From Melitaea cinxia (Eukaryota; Arthropoda; Insecta; Lepidoptera; Nymphalidae), in assembly GCF_905220565.1 (NCBI RefSeq), contig NC_059417.1, positions 7,021,018-7,085,017 of the forward strand: 64,000 nt of DNA. The letters are read 5' to 3'. The position numbers and the translations under genes were made by a program. Below the pieces are notes generated by a model. That model saw only the letters and a list, made by a program, of their open reading frames with translations. It was not told where the DNA came from and made no database searches. Of this stretch, positions 11,745-23,336 are shown in pieces (position 1 is the stretch's first letter; each line of letters opens with the position of its first letter).

Positions 11745-13546
11745 ATGTTGGATATGCTCAAAAATGACGCAGAAGAGCTTGATCTTAATTCAACATTTAC
11801 AAAATATGATGCTGTTTATACAAAGAACAGCGTAAATACTGGTAAGTTGACGATTTTTTGTTACATTATTTCGTGATATAACATTTAGGTCTTAAATTAA
11901 TAAATATTATTTATATGTATTTTTTTTATCGCAATTACTAGTTGTGGGCGATCGATTTTCGCATAAGACGTTTTTTGACGGAGGTGTAGTGAAATAGCAT
12001 TTTGAGTACGAAAATGCGTTTGTCGTAATACATATTCACTTGGTAGCCATTATTAATATAATAACAAATAGAAAAAAGTAGAAGTCCTATGTAATATTAG
12101 GACAATTTTATACGAACAAAATTGAACTTTGAAGCATTATATGTGACTATCAGACGTTTTTCTACGGAATCTGTGATTCGATTCATTGGTTCGATATTAA
12201 GATGGGACGTTGTTACAGGGAAAATTAAATCAGTTAGGACGTTGTTCGTTTGAAATAACTGTTATTTATAAATATTTTTAATTCAACATTTGTTCAATTA
12301 ATTGCTAACGTATTATATTAATAGTATTTTATGAATACCTACAATAAATACAGTTTTTTCTTTTAATTTTAGTTGTGTATGATAACGAAACCACTATGAC
12401 ACATCAAACGTCATGATTGCCTCCTGGTGCAAAAGAAATTTGTCAGGAACTAGCTGACGTATAGGAAGAAATCCTGCATGAAGAAAATGTAACCAGAGAA
12501 ATTACCTGCGACAGCTCAATACCGAATGCCAGGTCTGATCTGTCTACCGAGAGAGTCTACAGCAATCAACCTAGTACACTTTCTTTGGAAGCACCTTCTA
12601 GTTTCGAAAATTCACCAATAGCCAGCTTGAAAACTTAGAAGTTTTTGACGATAGGTTTACTCCGATAAATTTGGGACTATCAGTGCTAATTCCCATTCCG
12701 TCTCCTACTAATTTCAATAAGTCCTGCGATAACATTTTCTGCGCTAATCATGTAGACTCTTTGATTTCTTCGTCCTCATTTAGCACTACAAATACGCCTG
12801 CTCTTTCGTACTCAATCAATTACACTACAACAAGAAAACGGCAGAGGCACCCAAAGAATGGACAGACCTTAAACGCAAATCCTTTAAGAACTTTAGTAAA
12901 AAATACGTTACAAAAAAAAGGGGTAAAGCCGTAGTAGTACGTAGGCGTAAAAACAATGGGGCCATCGTGTAAATACTGTTACAAACGTTCTATCAAATAT
13001 TTCGATCAAAATAAAGAAAAAAAAATGATGCCTAAACAATGACACTGTTAATAATAGAAAACATAGTTTTAAGTATTATCTCCCACTGATTACAGGTAAT
13101 CCCATGCATCTCACTGCGAAAAAATAGAAGTATAACAAATTATGTTCATTTATAGTCTTGCAGTTTCAACTCGTATCTTTAAGACTGCGTGGAAGAAGTA
13201 CGATGGAAGTGCTATATTAGAAGAGGACAGACGGGTTTGCCACGAAAAGCACAACGTTGTTATAAATCATGCAATGAAACAAAGTGTCTGTGACCATGTT
13301 CGGGCATTTGTACCCAATGAATCGCATTATATCCGTAAGAACAGCCAAAAGCTTTACCTGCAAGGGGACTTAATTATTGCGAAAATGTTCAAATTATATC
13401 TTCAATGGTTCGGCTCAGAGCAATACGCATCTAAGGCTATAAAAGAACGCCAGTATCGTGAAATTGTCAACTCAAACTTCAATCTAGCTTTCCATATTCC
13501 CAAAAAGGATCAGTGCGATGAATGTCCAAGAAAAAGAATCTTTTAA
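11745..13546 (+). pseudogene. Broken multicopy insect gene, transposase-like, two or more exons
   Basis: A first exon (11745-11841) starts MLDMLKNDAEELDLNSTF and ends at a good donor (GTAAGT). A TTTTAG acceptor precedes the next exon at 12373, which continues in frame (VVYDNETTM) and then hits TGA and TAG stops. Further blocks in shifted frames include RKRQRHPKEW and KKYVTKKGK near 12835-12930. The last open part (from 13145) has ESHYIRKNSQKLYL, FNLAFHIPKKDQCDECP and breaks off. This order (RKR.RHP..W, then VR.H...ESHY.R, then PKKDQCD.C) is known from a large repeated insect family often annotated as transposase-like; the DDE part is missing. A GC-rich block at 11560-11640 may be the old promoter. 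Confidence 0.5.
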
Positions 13547-13789
13547 AAAACACCACACTGATAAGCAGGCTGCAAGGCATTTAAAACGCCAAGGCATTTA
13601 AAAAGTAATTATAGAAGCACATAACAGAGTAATTTATTGTTTGTCTACGTAATATTTCCTCTACACACATCTAGGCTACGAAGTAAGAGTGATTGATAAA
13701 TTAATGAGGCTGATTATTAAGTGACTTATTTTGAGTTCAGTCACTAGTGAAATATTTAAAAATACGTTTTATCCGTATTATTTAATTTT

Positions 13790-14440
13790 GTATTACCCAC
13801 ACATTAGGGAATTCTAAACATTTTAAATATCTTATTCTATACTTTACAATTAAACTGTATGTATACTATAAACTGGTAACGTAACCGTTAAAACTTAAAA
13901 TAGTAATTAAATGGCATATCGTATCACATTATTTATTGTATGGTAACACGTTGACACAGTTAGTCGGAGATGCAGGTTCGATCCCCGCTGGAACGGTCGA
14001 TTTTGGATATGATATTAAAAATGCGTTTTTTTTTTCGTTGTTATCTTCTTCTATATAAATAAAAATAAACGTTGCTAAGCGCATAACTTGAGAATGGCTC
14101 GACCGATTCGGCTAATTTATTTTTTGGATGTTCCTTAGGGCCCGGTAACGGAGGTTTTAATACAAAAAAAAAAGAAACTAAAACATAATAATAAATTAAT
14201 TTTTACTATTAACGAAGTCTGTCCGGGCAGCTAGTGATAAATATTCACGTACCTTTATAAGTTTAAGACTGCTATTTAAGTCCTTACTGTAATTCCTCTA
14301 GGCTACCTATTTACTAGTTACCTACCACACAATAAATAATGTGATACGATATGCCATTTAATTACTACCTATTTTAAGTTTTAATTGTTACGTCACCAGG
14401 CTTACATACAGTTTAATTGTAAAGTATAGAGCCTCGTCTA
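13790..14440. mobile_element. Foldback element with about 100-bp inverted arms
   Basis: The arms at about 13835-13945 and 14315-14432 are imperfect inverted copies of each other (shared core ggcatatcgtatcacattat and complement). The spacer holds a decayed tRNA-like piece (B box ggttcgatccc near 13974) related to the element at 9.5 kb, plus a Helitron-like fragment. The left border repeats the flank of the 9.5 kb MITE. Confidence 0.5.
14043..14236 (+). mobile_element. Helitron-like fragment
   Basis: The fragment has a 'tctatataaataaaaataaa' start, 'gctcgaccgattcggctaat' in the middle and a 'gtccgggcagctagt' end. It lies within the foldback element. Confidence 0.5.
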
Positions 14441-15154
14441 GGTGCTTCTAATTGTAAAATTATAAAGGCTCAATGTTATTTGAAAATCTATGTTATTGTT
14501 TATTTTATAATTAAAACATTTATTTTGTTTTATCAGGAGCATAGATCTGAAACTTCTAACCTAATCTAGCTGTGATGTGATTGCTATTCAAAGCGATGCC
14601 ATCTAATGGTTTTGTTACCTATTTTGTGATATTTTTTAAATTAAAAAACAATTAAAATTATATTTTCGTCTTTTATTTAGTTACATTAGAGTTTAGTTAT
14701 AATTAGGCTAAAATTATGTTTTATATTTCAATGTTATTATTCACAAAGGACTCTTAAAGGTATAGGTAATTCCAACAAAAAACGAACCATTTTAATATGG
14801 GACGTCACTTATTTTAGACATTTCCGTAAAACAATGTATAATATACACTACGGACCCAAGTTATTCCACAGTAAAATGTCATATGGTAACATAGAACTCA
14901 CTATCTCGTGTTATAAACGCTTAAAAAATATACGCTACAAAGCATTTTACAAGACAGAGGCAATGTAACAACATACCAAAAAATCAAAATGTCAAGTCTC
15001 ACCGTTTAAGAGTTACAAAAGTCAACAACTTCTTCAGCCTCTACTGAAAACTATCAAATCTACAGATCGGACTTTATTCTACGGATGAGTCGACATTTAT
15101 CAGTTACATTATTAATTATTTTTGTGAAAAATTTTGTATTAAAAATCTTCTGTA

Positions 15155-15350
15155 TATATAAAAATCCCGTGTCGCGATGTTTGTTTGAGCTAGTTTCCGA
15201 AACTACTGAACCAATTTTGATAAAATTTTGTAGAGATGTGACTTTGTCGAACGTAACTATCCTATATTTTATTTCGATTAATGACCGCGACATTTTTGAA
15301 AAATTAATAATATATGGCGGTACGAAGTTCGCTGTTATGTCAACTAGTTG
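15155..15350 (+). mobile_element. Helitron-like fragment
   Basis: The motifs 'tatataaaaatcccgtgtcg', 'gaaactactgaaccaattt' and 'tttgtagagatgtgac' fit a widespread lepidopteran Helitron-like family. The 3' end is not clear. Confidence 0.4.
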
Positions 15351-15757
15351 ATAAACAAAATGTATCTAATTGTAATTTTTGATTTGTATGTTTTTCTCCT
15401 ATTCATCACTATTGTAACTGAAATTATTAACCATTTGGTAGAAAATTGTATTTACAAATGATGAGTAAAAAAATTCAAAATTATTAATTAATTTTATGAA
15501 AAAAAATTATATTTCAGTTTGAAAAGGATTAAATATCAATAAGTAGTTATAGTCGTTTTATCTTTTACAAGCGTCGCCTTAAATCATCGGCCAATCAGAA
15601 CCCGTAGAAAAACCATAGACACGTTAAAAAGCGCTTCTAGTTTTTCAGTGGAACCGGGCGTAGCGTATTTTGGTACTACTTAGTACGGGCTTGGTACGGG
15701 CGTATGTCGTAAAGATCGTGTGAAATAATAAAAAAAAAATAAGGAAGCAATCAAAAC

Positions 15758-17730
15758 ATGGGAGTCGACGTTGAAACTATTTCCCCAGGCGATGGTAAAA
15801 TACTATTTTCTTTATTTTGTAATAAAGTTATTCTGATGCTTTTACTCTAACCTTATTCGCTCTACATAACATTAGAACTTCTAATTAGAATATTGTTATT
15901 ACTTATTTTATGAGTATGACGTTGTTGGGATATTGATAATATTTTTATAATAATAATATAATACCATAAAAATGTTTCATAGGATCGACATACCCTAAGA
16001 GGGGTCAGACCGTGGTTGTCCATTACACGGGCACGCTGACCAACGGACAGAAGTTCGATTCGTCCCGCGACAGGGGCAAGCCCTTCAAGTTCAAGATTGG
16101 AAAGGGCGAGGTTATCAAGGGCTGGGACGAAGGCGTCGCTAAGGTAAATTTCAAAGCCTTGTAAGGATTTCACCCACGCTGTATTTTCTCGTTAGAACAC
16201 TGTCTAATACTGTGCTCAAAAATAGCCTAGAAACACTATTCTACTGATAAATCCTTCTACTAAGAGGTAGAGCATAAACTTGACCTTTAAAAACTAACCA
16301 AAAAGGTTTTCTGCCAGTGGCTTTACTTACATGGATGCCACAAGTTTGGGCTGTTCCGCCTTTTCATTAAAATGTAACCTATGCCATGCAGTAATGTTAG
16401 TATTTTCCTTGTGAAAGAATTATTAAAAACAGTCCAGTCGATTTTGAGGTTATTATAAACAAACAAGCAATTAAATTTTTATGAGAAAAGTCAAAATTAT
16501 CCTAATTTATTATATACTAGCAGTACGGGCGACTTCGCCCGCGTGGTATTAAAAAAAAATTATTGTTCAGTTCGCAGTTACAAAATAAATATTTTTTTAA
16601 AATAAAGTAGCCTAAGTTACTCCTTATTACATCAGCTATCTGCTATTGAATGTCCCGTCAAAATTGGGCCAGCCATTTCAGAGATTAGCCAGAACAAACA
16701 GAAAGACAAAAAATTTGAAAAAAATGTTATTTTGTGATATGTACAAGTAACAAGTGACAAAAAGGAACAATCAGTTTCTAGGTTTAATTTGAAAGCAATT
16801 ACTATTTTGATCTCTACTTCTCCTAGCTAGGTAGCTGAGCTATCTGTATTAAGGAGAAGAGATTTGCCTCCCAAGAATTCTACAATTTTTACTTTTCATT
16901 AGTTTGCCACGAGTTGTTCAGAGTTCAAAGTTACATTATAGATTATAAAGTTACATTACATTCTACAAAAGATAACATACATAATTTTTAATAGTAAGTA
17001 GGTTAAGAGTGAAATAATAAAAAGCAAACAAAAACAAAAAAATACCGTACCGTGTATGCATCTATATGCATTTAGTACAAAGCGGTTATTTTAATATTAC
17101 AAACAGATACTCCAATTTTATTTATTTGTATAGATTATTATTTACACACATACATACAATTTCATACATATAATAGTGAGGAACAAATACTCTCTAATAC
17201 AGGTTAATACCTATATTAGACTATTGTATATTAGAATTGTATTGGCCATACAGGTGCTGTGGTCTGGGTGTTTGTGCAGCCCTTGTGGGTCCCTCCACCG
17301 TGCTTTGGAGAGCATGTTGAGCTATCAGTCCCGGTTGTTATCATGTACACCTGATAGCGGTCGTTACTTATAGTAGAGAATATCGCCGAATATCGCCATA
17401 TAATAATCCGCCAACCCGCATTGGAGCAGCGTGGTGGATTAAGCTCTGATCCTTCTCCTACATAGGGAAAAAGGCCTATGCCCAGTGGTGGGATATTACA
17501 GGCTAAAGCGTTACCTATATTAGACACCAGCTGCTCACACAAAAAAAAATAACATATAGTTTAATTGGTTTAAATTGATGTATAAATTTTTTATCTTTCA
17601 GATGTCCGTCGGTGAGCGTGCTAAGCTGACATGCTCTCCTGACTATGCCTATGGCCAGCAAGGTCATCCTGGAGTGATCCCACCAAACTCTACTCTCATC
17701 TTTGATGTAGAACTCATCCGTCTTGAATAA
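15758..17730 (+). CDS. FKBP12: 12-kDa FK506-binding protein (FKBP12), peptidyl-prolyl isomerase
   Basis: Cytosolic cis-trans prolyl isomerase that binds FK506 and rapamycin; in animals it also partners calcium-release channels and TGF-beta type I receptors (family knowledge). Three exons: 15758-15794, 15983-16143 and 17602-17730, with GT-AG introns. The joined product is 108 residues, the family's normal length. It starts MGVDVETISPGDG and contains VVVHYTG, KFDSSRDRGKPFKF, GEVIKGWDEGVA, PDYAYG and IPPNSTLIFDVEL. In mature numbering the ligand-pocket residues Tyr26, Phe36, Asp37, Arg42, Phe46, Val55, Ile56, Trp59, Tyr82 and Phe99 are all kept. There are no stops and no signal peptide. Intron 2 (1458 bp) carries a Helitron-like copy and a retroposon. 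The identification is secure; orthology rather than paralogy is inferred. Confidence 0.95.
16515..17140 (-). mobile_element. Helitron-like copy in FKBP12 intron 2, split
   Basis: On the minus strand the 5' part is at 17044-17140 ('aaaattggagtatctgtttg') and the 3' part at 16515-16740, ending in the complement of 'actagcagtacgggcgactt'. About 300 bp of unrelated sequence separates them. Confidence 0.55.
17225..17515 (+). mobile_element. Retroposon ('ggagcagcgtggtggattaa' family) in FKBP12 intron 2
   Basis: The copy contains 'tgtacacctgatagcggtcg', 'ggagcagcgtggtggattaa', 'gaaaaaggcctatgcccagt' and 'gggatattacaggc'. A partial second copy lies at 33.6-33.8 kb. It is the 3' end of a LINE or a SINE and has no coding. 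Confidence 0.6.
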
Positions 17731-18152
17731 ACTCACCAAGTATCACAGATTAGAGATAGTTTCATAATACTAATTGTTCACGACAAGGCTTAAAATATTG
17801 CCTTTGTGTTCAAAGTCATTACATAAGTTGATTTTCTTAGTTAAGGGGATATCATGCAATTATTAGTAAAATTTTAAGTTTTTTTTTTTTAATAACATGA
17901 TTTTTATGATAACATACATGACTCAGATTCTTATACACTATTTTAAAAAAAACTGTGAAAAACATTCCTGTGAAACATACTGTGAAAAAGCATTTCAAAG
18001 TCAATTAAACCTATATTTTTTATATACTTTCATGGAATTTTTGGGATGTAAGCACAAGATGTAATCTTTGGTGAGGTTTTTTCTTTTACTTATTTTCTAT
18101 TTGTATTCCTTCTGGAAACTTCTGGAAAGCTTTACTATATGTAAAACTTAAG

Positions 18153-18158
18153 AATAAA
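18153..18158 (+). terminator. Poly(A) signal AATAAA for FKBP12
   Basis: AATAAA occurs about 420 bp after the stop codon and is followed by T-rich DNA. It is the first canonical hexamer noticed in the sense direction. Use at this site is inferred. Confidence 0.45.
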
Positions 18159-18350
18159 TATCATCTAACACTCATACTTTGTTTTATTTATCATTATATA
18201 ATTATTGTTTTCCTATTAACTACAAATTGACGTAAATAAAACACGTATAGAAGTTTTTCTAAGGATAGTTGAATACGAGAAGAAAAGACTTAATATTAGG
18301 CATTATTATAGTAAAGGTGTCCCATTAGACATCAGTATTAATCTATAGAA

Positions 18351-18562
18351 ATAAATAAAATTGGAGTGTTTGTAATATTAAAATAACCGCTTTTTACTAG
18401 ATTCATATGTATACATACGTATACACAGTACATATACCAAAATGACATTTTTTAAATTTTTGTCTGTCTGTATGTTCCGGCTAATCTTTGAAACTGCTGG
18501 ACCGATTTTGACGGGACTTACACTGACAGATAGCTAATGTAATAAGGAATAACTGTTATTCA
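18351..18562 (+). mobile_element. Helitron-like copy, 3'-truncated
   Basis: It has the same opening (aaataaataaaattggagtg), middle and 'ggaccgattttgacgggact' as the other copies, and stops before the CTAGT end. Confidence 0.55.
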
Positions 18563-18699
18563 AAACATGGGCGTACCCACTGTAGGGCATTTGCTCCTGA
18601 CTCGAAGCTAATAAATATTTTGGATAAGGAATTTTAGGTAAATTTAGCCAAAACCTCCGTAAGCTATTGAAATAGTAAAGGTAAATGAAAAGTTGCAGT

Positions 18700-18995
18700 A
18701 AATAGGAAGCGTTTTTAATTTCTACTACTATAATGAGTTTTTATATAAGTTACTATCGACCCGCTCCGGCTTCACAAGGGTTAATGATGATACTAAATAT
18801 AAAATAAATATTTGCAATGTAAGCGCAAAAAATGTGTTTATTTACATCACATTAGAAACTTCTAAAACTATCAGTCCTCTGGAATCACTATGTACTAAAG
18901 AAAACCGTATCAAAATCCGTTGCGTAGTTTTAAAGATCTAAGCATACAGACAGCGGGAATCGATTTTGTTTTATACTAGTGATAGACATTTATAT
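18700..18995 (-). mobile_element. Second Helitron-like family, one copy
   Basis: On the minus strand it begins 'tcactagtataaaacaaaat' and has 'gcttagatctttaaaactac', 'gcaacggattttgatacgg' and 'aaataaacacattttttgcg'. It ends in a GC-rich stretch (ccggagcgggtcg). This is a common lepidopteran arrangement. Confidence 0.5.
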
Positions 18996-19071
18996 TCGTT
19001 TTCGCACCAGAAAATTTTGGATATGCACATGATTCAAAGTCATTGAATGACCCAATGAGAAGAGTACAATT

Positions 19072-19200
19072 GACTAGCCCGTTGGCGCAATTTGTAGTGT
19101 CCCTGCTTGCTGTTCTGCGGGTTCGATTCCCGCCTGAGTCTGGGTGTAAAATAATATTTGTATTTATATATTTCTATATGTATTATTTCTATGTCATCAC
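19072..19200 (+). mobile_element. tRNA-derived SINE
   Basis: An A-box-like 'ttggcgcaatttgtagtg' and a perfect B box 'ggttcgattcc' are followed by the tail 'gagtctgggtgtaaaataat' and AT-rich DNA, as in lepidopteran tRNA-derived SINEs. There is no full cloverleaf. Confidence 0.65.
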
Positions 19201-19204
19201 ATAA

Positions 19205-19945
19205 AAAATGTTTTAAGAAAATCTACTATACGAGTTGTATATTACGCGCTTGCCGACTCGCTCATTAGCTATGGTCTGCTTATATACGGCCAAACCTTTG
19301 TAATTTACTTAAAAGATGTTAAAGATCTGCAAATAAGACTGATAAAGTTCCTAGTTAATAAAAATAATAAAAGGCAGTGTAATAAAGATTATGATAAGTT
19401 GTTTCCCATCTGTAAAATAATACCGGTAGATAAGAAAGTAGATTATTTAATTGGCTTACAGTATTATTACAAAGATACATATAAAATTAATGTTAAAAAT
19501 AAGTACAACACCCGTAGGGCTAGAGAAAATAAATTAATTAAACCAAAGATACATAATAACTATGGGGCAAGAACATCTCGATATCTGGTTCCTAAAGTAT
19601 TTAATAAAATAGATTTTTTAAGACAAGATTTGGGAATTAGTATTGGCTCACTTAAGAAAAAACTTAAACAATATATTTTACAAAGTTAAAAAATAATGTT
19701 AAAAAACTTGTCATGGTATAAAAAAAATTATTTCGTTTTTCAAAAATTATTTTTCATTTTTTATGTTTTAAGCATAGTTTGTAGTTGGATTAAGTTAAGA
19801 GAATGCCATATTTTGCCTATTTACAATGTCGTTATGTGTTAAATAAGAGCGTGTCTTGCCATCAAACAGCAAAGTTTGGCGAGGACAATCAAGCTGTAAG
19901 ACCATTGTAATTATTTTTGAAATAAAATAAATAAATAAAAACATC
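19205..19945 (+). mobile_element. LINE 3' end (C-terminal ORF2 piece and 3' UTR)
   Basis: An open frame from about 19205 reads VVYYALADSLISYGLLIYGQ and continues to KKLKQYILQS at 19689. The ALADS..SYGL, ARTSRYLVPKVFN and LKKKLK motifs are those of the C-terminus of CR1/Jockey-type reverse transcriptases. The catalytic domain is missing (5'-truncated). The 3' UTR ends in AAATAAAATAAATAAATAAA. Confidence 0.65.
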
Positions 19946-19954
19946 ACTTCAGCC

Positions 19955-20062
19955 TAATATAGCCCACTGCTGGACATAGGCCTCCACAAGCTTGCGCCAA
20001 AAATGGCGTGAACTTATGTATGTTGCCCATAGTCACCACGCTGGGCAGGCGGGTTGGTGATA
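19955..20062 (+). mobile_element. Retroposon fragment ('ctggacataggcct' family)
   Basis: The first third only: 'ccactgctggacataggcct', 'gccaaaaatggcgtgaactt' and 'ccacgctgggcaggcgggtt'. It breaks off into AT-rich DNA. Confidence 0.6.
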
Positions 20063-20279
20063 TATATGTATATTTATTTAAAAAAAATAGTTATAACATT
20101 CGGCTATTAGTATAACACAAGTATTAAGTTACTTACCATAGGAACAGACGACCGTGTGTGTATGTTATATGATATTTATTATAGAAAGGATTAATGTTAT
20201 ATGAAAAATACTATAGTTTTACCGGTATTTCAATAATCGCGCTATTTGAGCGTTATTTAGCTTTAAGCTGCTCCCTCAA

Positions 20280-20582
20280 CATCATTACAGCCTATACAGT
20301 CCACTGCTGGACATAGGCCTCCATAAGTTCACGCCAAAAATAACGTGAACTCATGTGTTTTGCCCATAGTCACCACGCTGGGCAGGCGGGTTGGTGACCG
20401 CAGTACTGGCTTTGTCGCACCGAAGACGCTGCTGCCCGTCTTCGGCCTGTGTATTTCAAAGCCAGTTGGATGGTTATCCCGCCATCGGTCGGCTTCTTAA
20501 GTTCCAAGGTGGTTGTGGAACCTTGTTATCCCTTAGTCGCCTCTTACGACACCCACGGGAAGAGAGGGGGCTCCCTCAACAA
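20280..20582 (+). mobile_element. Retroposon copy ('ctggacataggcct' family), full length
   Basis: All blocks are present in order, from 'ccactgctggacataggcct' to 'acacccacgggaagagaggg'. The short frames inside it are by-products of the repeat. Confidence 0.65.
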
Positions 20583-20633
20583 GCATGTGCAATTTCTTAA
20601 CAATACGAGAAGTACAGCGAATTGTAAATCAAG

Positions 20634-21112
20634 GTCAACTAGGTTAGATTTATTAGTCAACTCGGTCAGATTTATTAGTCAGCACGGTCAGATTTATTAG
20701 TCAGCTCGGTCAGATTTATTAGTCAGCTCGGTCAGATTTATTAGTCAGCTCGGTCAGATTTATTAGTCAGCTCGGTCAGATTTATTAGTCAGCTCGGTCA
20801 GATTTATTAGTCAGCTCGGTCAGATTTATTAGTCAGCTCGGTCAGATTTATTAGTCAGCTCGGTCAGATTTATTAGTCAGCTCGGTCAGATTTATTAGTC
20901 AGCTCGGTCAGATTTATTAGTCAGCTCGGTCAGATTTATTAGTCAGCTCGGTCAAATTTATTTGTCAGCTCGGTCAGATTTATTCGTCAACTCGGTCAGA
21001 TTTATTAATCAACTCGGTCCGATTTATTACTTAGCTCGGTCGGATTTATTACTCAACTCGGTCAGATTTATTACTCAACTCAGTCAGATTTATTAGTCAA
21101 CTCAGTCACTAG
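20634..21112. repeat. 22-bp minisatellite, about 21 copies
   Basis: The unit is 'agctcggtcagatttattag' plus 'tc'. About 14 central copies are identical or nearly so; the outer copies have diverged (caactcagtc, cttagctcgg). There are no spacers between units, so this is a tandem array, not a CRISPR. It starts right after a retroposon copy. Confidence 0.9.
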
Positions 21113-21114
21113 TT

Positions 21115-22745
21115 TTGTCTGTCTAACTCTTTTACTTGTAATCTATATTCACGTTCTTACAAAACGTTGATGATTGATGGAATTGAAAAATTGACATAAT
21201 TTTTAATTTTAACTCTTTCTAAAATATATATGGGACACAAAATTAAAGGAATGGGTATTCATTTTCAGGAAAATTAAATATAACCAAGTAATTTCTCAAT
21301 TTTTTATTCATAAATGTTGAATTCTTTATTTGGATGACGTTTTCTGATAGATACTCTTTTGTTTAAATTAAATAACATAAAACGTTCGGCTTTCTTTCAC
21401 GTAACACAAAAATATTTATCCATCTTTAACTATTACATATTGCACGACACGTGCGCATTTATACAAAGCTTTATTAAGTATTTTTAATAATACACTTTTA
21501 TTTTTTTTTATATATTCCTTAACTTATTTTATAACTTTAAATAAAATTTAGTAACTGTGTCAGTTTTAAACACATTATTACTACATAGTTGTATTAAAAT
21601 ATACCTACGATTTAAGTCTAATTTTAGGCTCATATTTTACAAATTTCTAGCTTACATATCTAATATTCATCATAGTTATTTATTTAAGTTTGTTAGACTT
21701 TCTTAAAAAAAAAATATCGCCTACATAGAATAATGTTCTAAAGGACTTAATATAAAAATATTTATAAACGATCAAATACGTAAAAAAAAATTAAATAAAT
21801 TTAATCTATTGAGTCTTACTTATTCTAAACATAAGATCTGTTAATTCCTCAATTAGCTTAAATAATGTTTTTATTTATATTTAGGATAATTTTAAAATAA
21901 GAAATTTCTTGTTTTGATAGTACTAGTGGTAAGTAATTTGTATAAATGTATAAAGAATATCATTAGCATACTAGCAAAATGAAGGGAAAAATAGAACAAA
22001 ACTATTTTTTAACTCCTAAAATTTGCGTTTATCTATTTACAAGAAGTATATTCAATAAGGACTTTTTCTTTTACTTTTTTACATTAAAATTCACATTTAG
22101 CTTCAGAAAATAATATAAATTTAGAAGTGATAAGTATGAAAAGACAGTTAAAATGGAATGGGCCGCAATAATAATATGTTTAACTAAAATATACTATTTG
22201 ATTCATTTAAAAGTAACGACTGAGAAAAATATTGTGAATTATAGCGCAATTTACTCGCGCGTTGAGTTTTGTTTGTATTTATTGATCCACTTTTGCAAAC
22301 CGGGGCGTGGCGTTATATTATAGTAAAAGCTTCCTCAATAAACGTGCTTTGTAACAGAAAAAACTTCTTATCAAACATCAATGCATTTAAACAAACTCTT
22401 CGAGTTTGATTATACCCTCCTACTTCCACAATTAAAACCGAATTCATATTAAAATTATCGTTCTCATTTTAATATTCATTTAGCCAACATTACACCAAAG
22501 GAATAAACCTACAAACTTATAGACATGACTTTTTTGCAAATTTGATAAAAACCGATACATGATTATTATCACCATCAATGTCAGTAACTTAACATTAACA
22601 ATTGTAGATGCTTAAAAAATCTTTTAGCACAAAATGTTTATAAATGAAAATCCTTAAAGAAAAATATAATGAATTCTAAACAAAAATAAATCTTTATTTG
22701 TGCCCCTCTGTTTAAATTTGGAAGTATTTTGCATGAAATATATAA
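21115..22745. other. AT-rich stretch, nothing recognised
   Basis: No gene or named repeat could be supported. Scattered poly-A and poly-T tracts are present. Confidence 0.45.
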
Positions 22746-22747
22746 AC

Positions 22748-23050
22748 TAGCTGTGTGGTTACGGCAGTAAAGAATATAGCCATCCCCTATCTTCTCGTGG
22801 GTGTCGTAAAAGGCGACTAAGGGATAACACAGTTCCACTACCACCTTGGAACTTAAAAAGCCCGACCGATGGCGGGATAATTATCCAAAGGAGACGGGCA
22901 GCAGCGTCTTCGGTGCGAGAAAGCCAGCTCTGCGGTCACCAACCCGCCTGCCCAACGTGGTAACTATGGGCATAAGACATGAGTTCACGCCATTTTTGGC
23001 GCGAACTTGGGGAGGCCTATGTCCAGCAGTGGACTGCGATAGGCTGAAGT
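22748..23050 (-). mobile_element. Retroposon copy ('ctggacataggcct' family)
   Basis: The copy is reversed, with 'tgtcgtaaaaggcgactaag', 'gacgggcagcagcgtcttcg' and 'aggcctatgtccagcagtgg'. It runs directly into a trinucleotide repeat. Confidence 0.65.
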
Positions 23051-23051
23051 G

Positions 23052-23145
23052 GTGGTGATGGTGGTGATGGTGATGGTGGTGATGGTGATGGTGGTGGTGG
23101 TGGTGGTGGTGGTGGTGGTGGTGGTGGTGGTGGTGGTGGTGGTGG

Positions 23146-23184
<39 letters not shown>
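23052..23184. repeat. Trinucleotide microsatellite (GGT)n(GAT)n
   Basis: Mixed ggtgat units are followed by about 18 GGT units and then about 13 GAT units. It abuts the 3' end of a retroposon and lies about 150 bp past the stop codon of the minus-strand zinc-finger gene. Minus-strand frames giving Ile/Thr runs here are artefacts of the repeat. Confidence 0.9.
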
Positions 23185-23185
<1 letters not shown>

Positions 23186-23321
23186 AACGATAATAAATAC
23201 TAAAGAAAATTTACAGATGTAGGTAAATTTATACAATAATATAAACAACAGCAAAAGCATCCATGTTCAAATATAAATGAAATTTCACTCACACACTCAG
23301 TGGTTTCTTTCATTTAATGTC

Positions 23322-23327
23322 TTTATT
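23322..23327 (-). terminator. Candidate poly(A) signal, zinc-finger gene
   Basis: The complement of TTTATT gives AATAAA about 10 bases after the TAA stop. If used, the 3' UTR would be very short; other hexamers lie further on, for example near 22690. Confidence 0.35.
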
Positions 23328-23336
23328 TTCAACTTT

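Noticed and set aside
20391..20700. Short frames such as MVTAVLALSHRRRCCPSS, recurring at 57.3 and 60.4 kb
   Set aside because: They recur because the same retroposon recurs; stops and frame differ among copies, so this is not a gene family.
20634..21112. Possible CRISPR-like array of direct repeats
   Set aside because: The 22-bp units are head to tail without spacers, in an insect genome; it is a minisatellite.
22985..23260. Minus-strand 91-codon frame of Ile and Thr runs
   Set aside because: It is only the (GGT)n(GAT)n microsatellite read in one frame.
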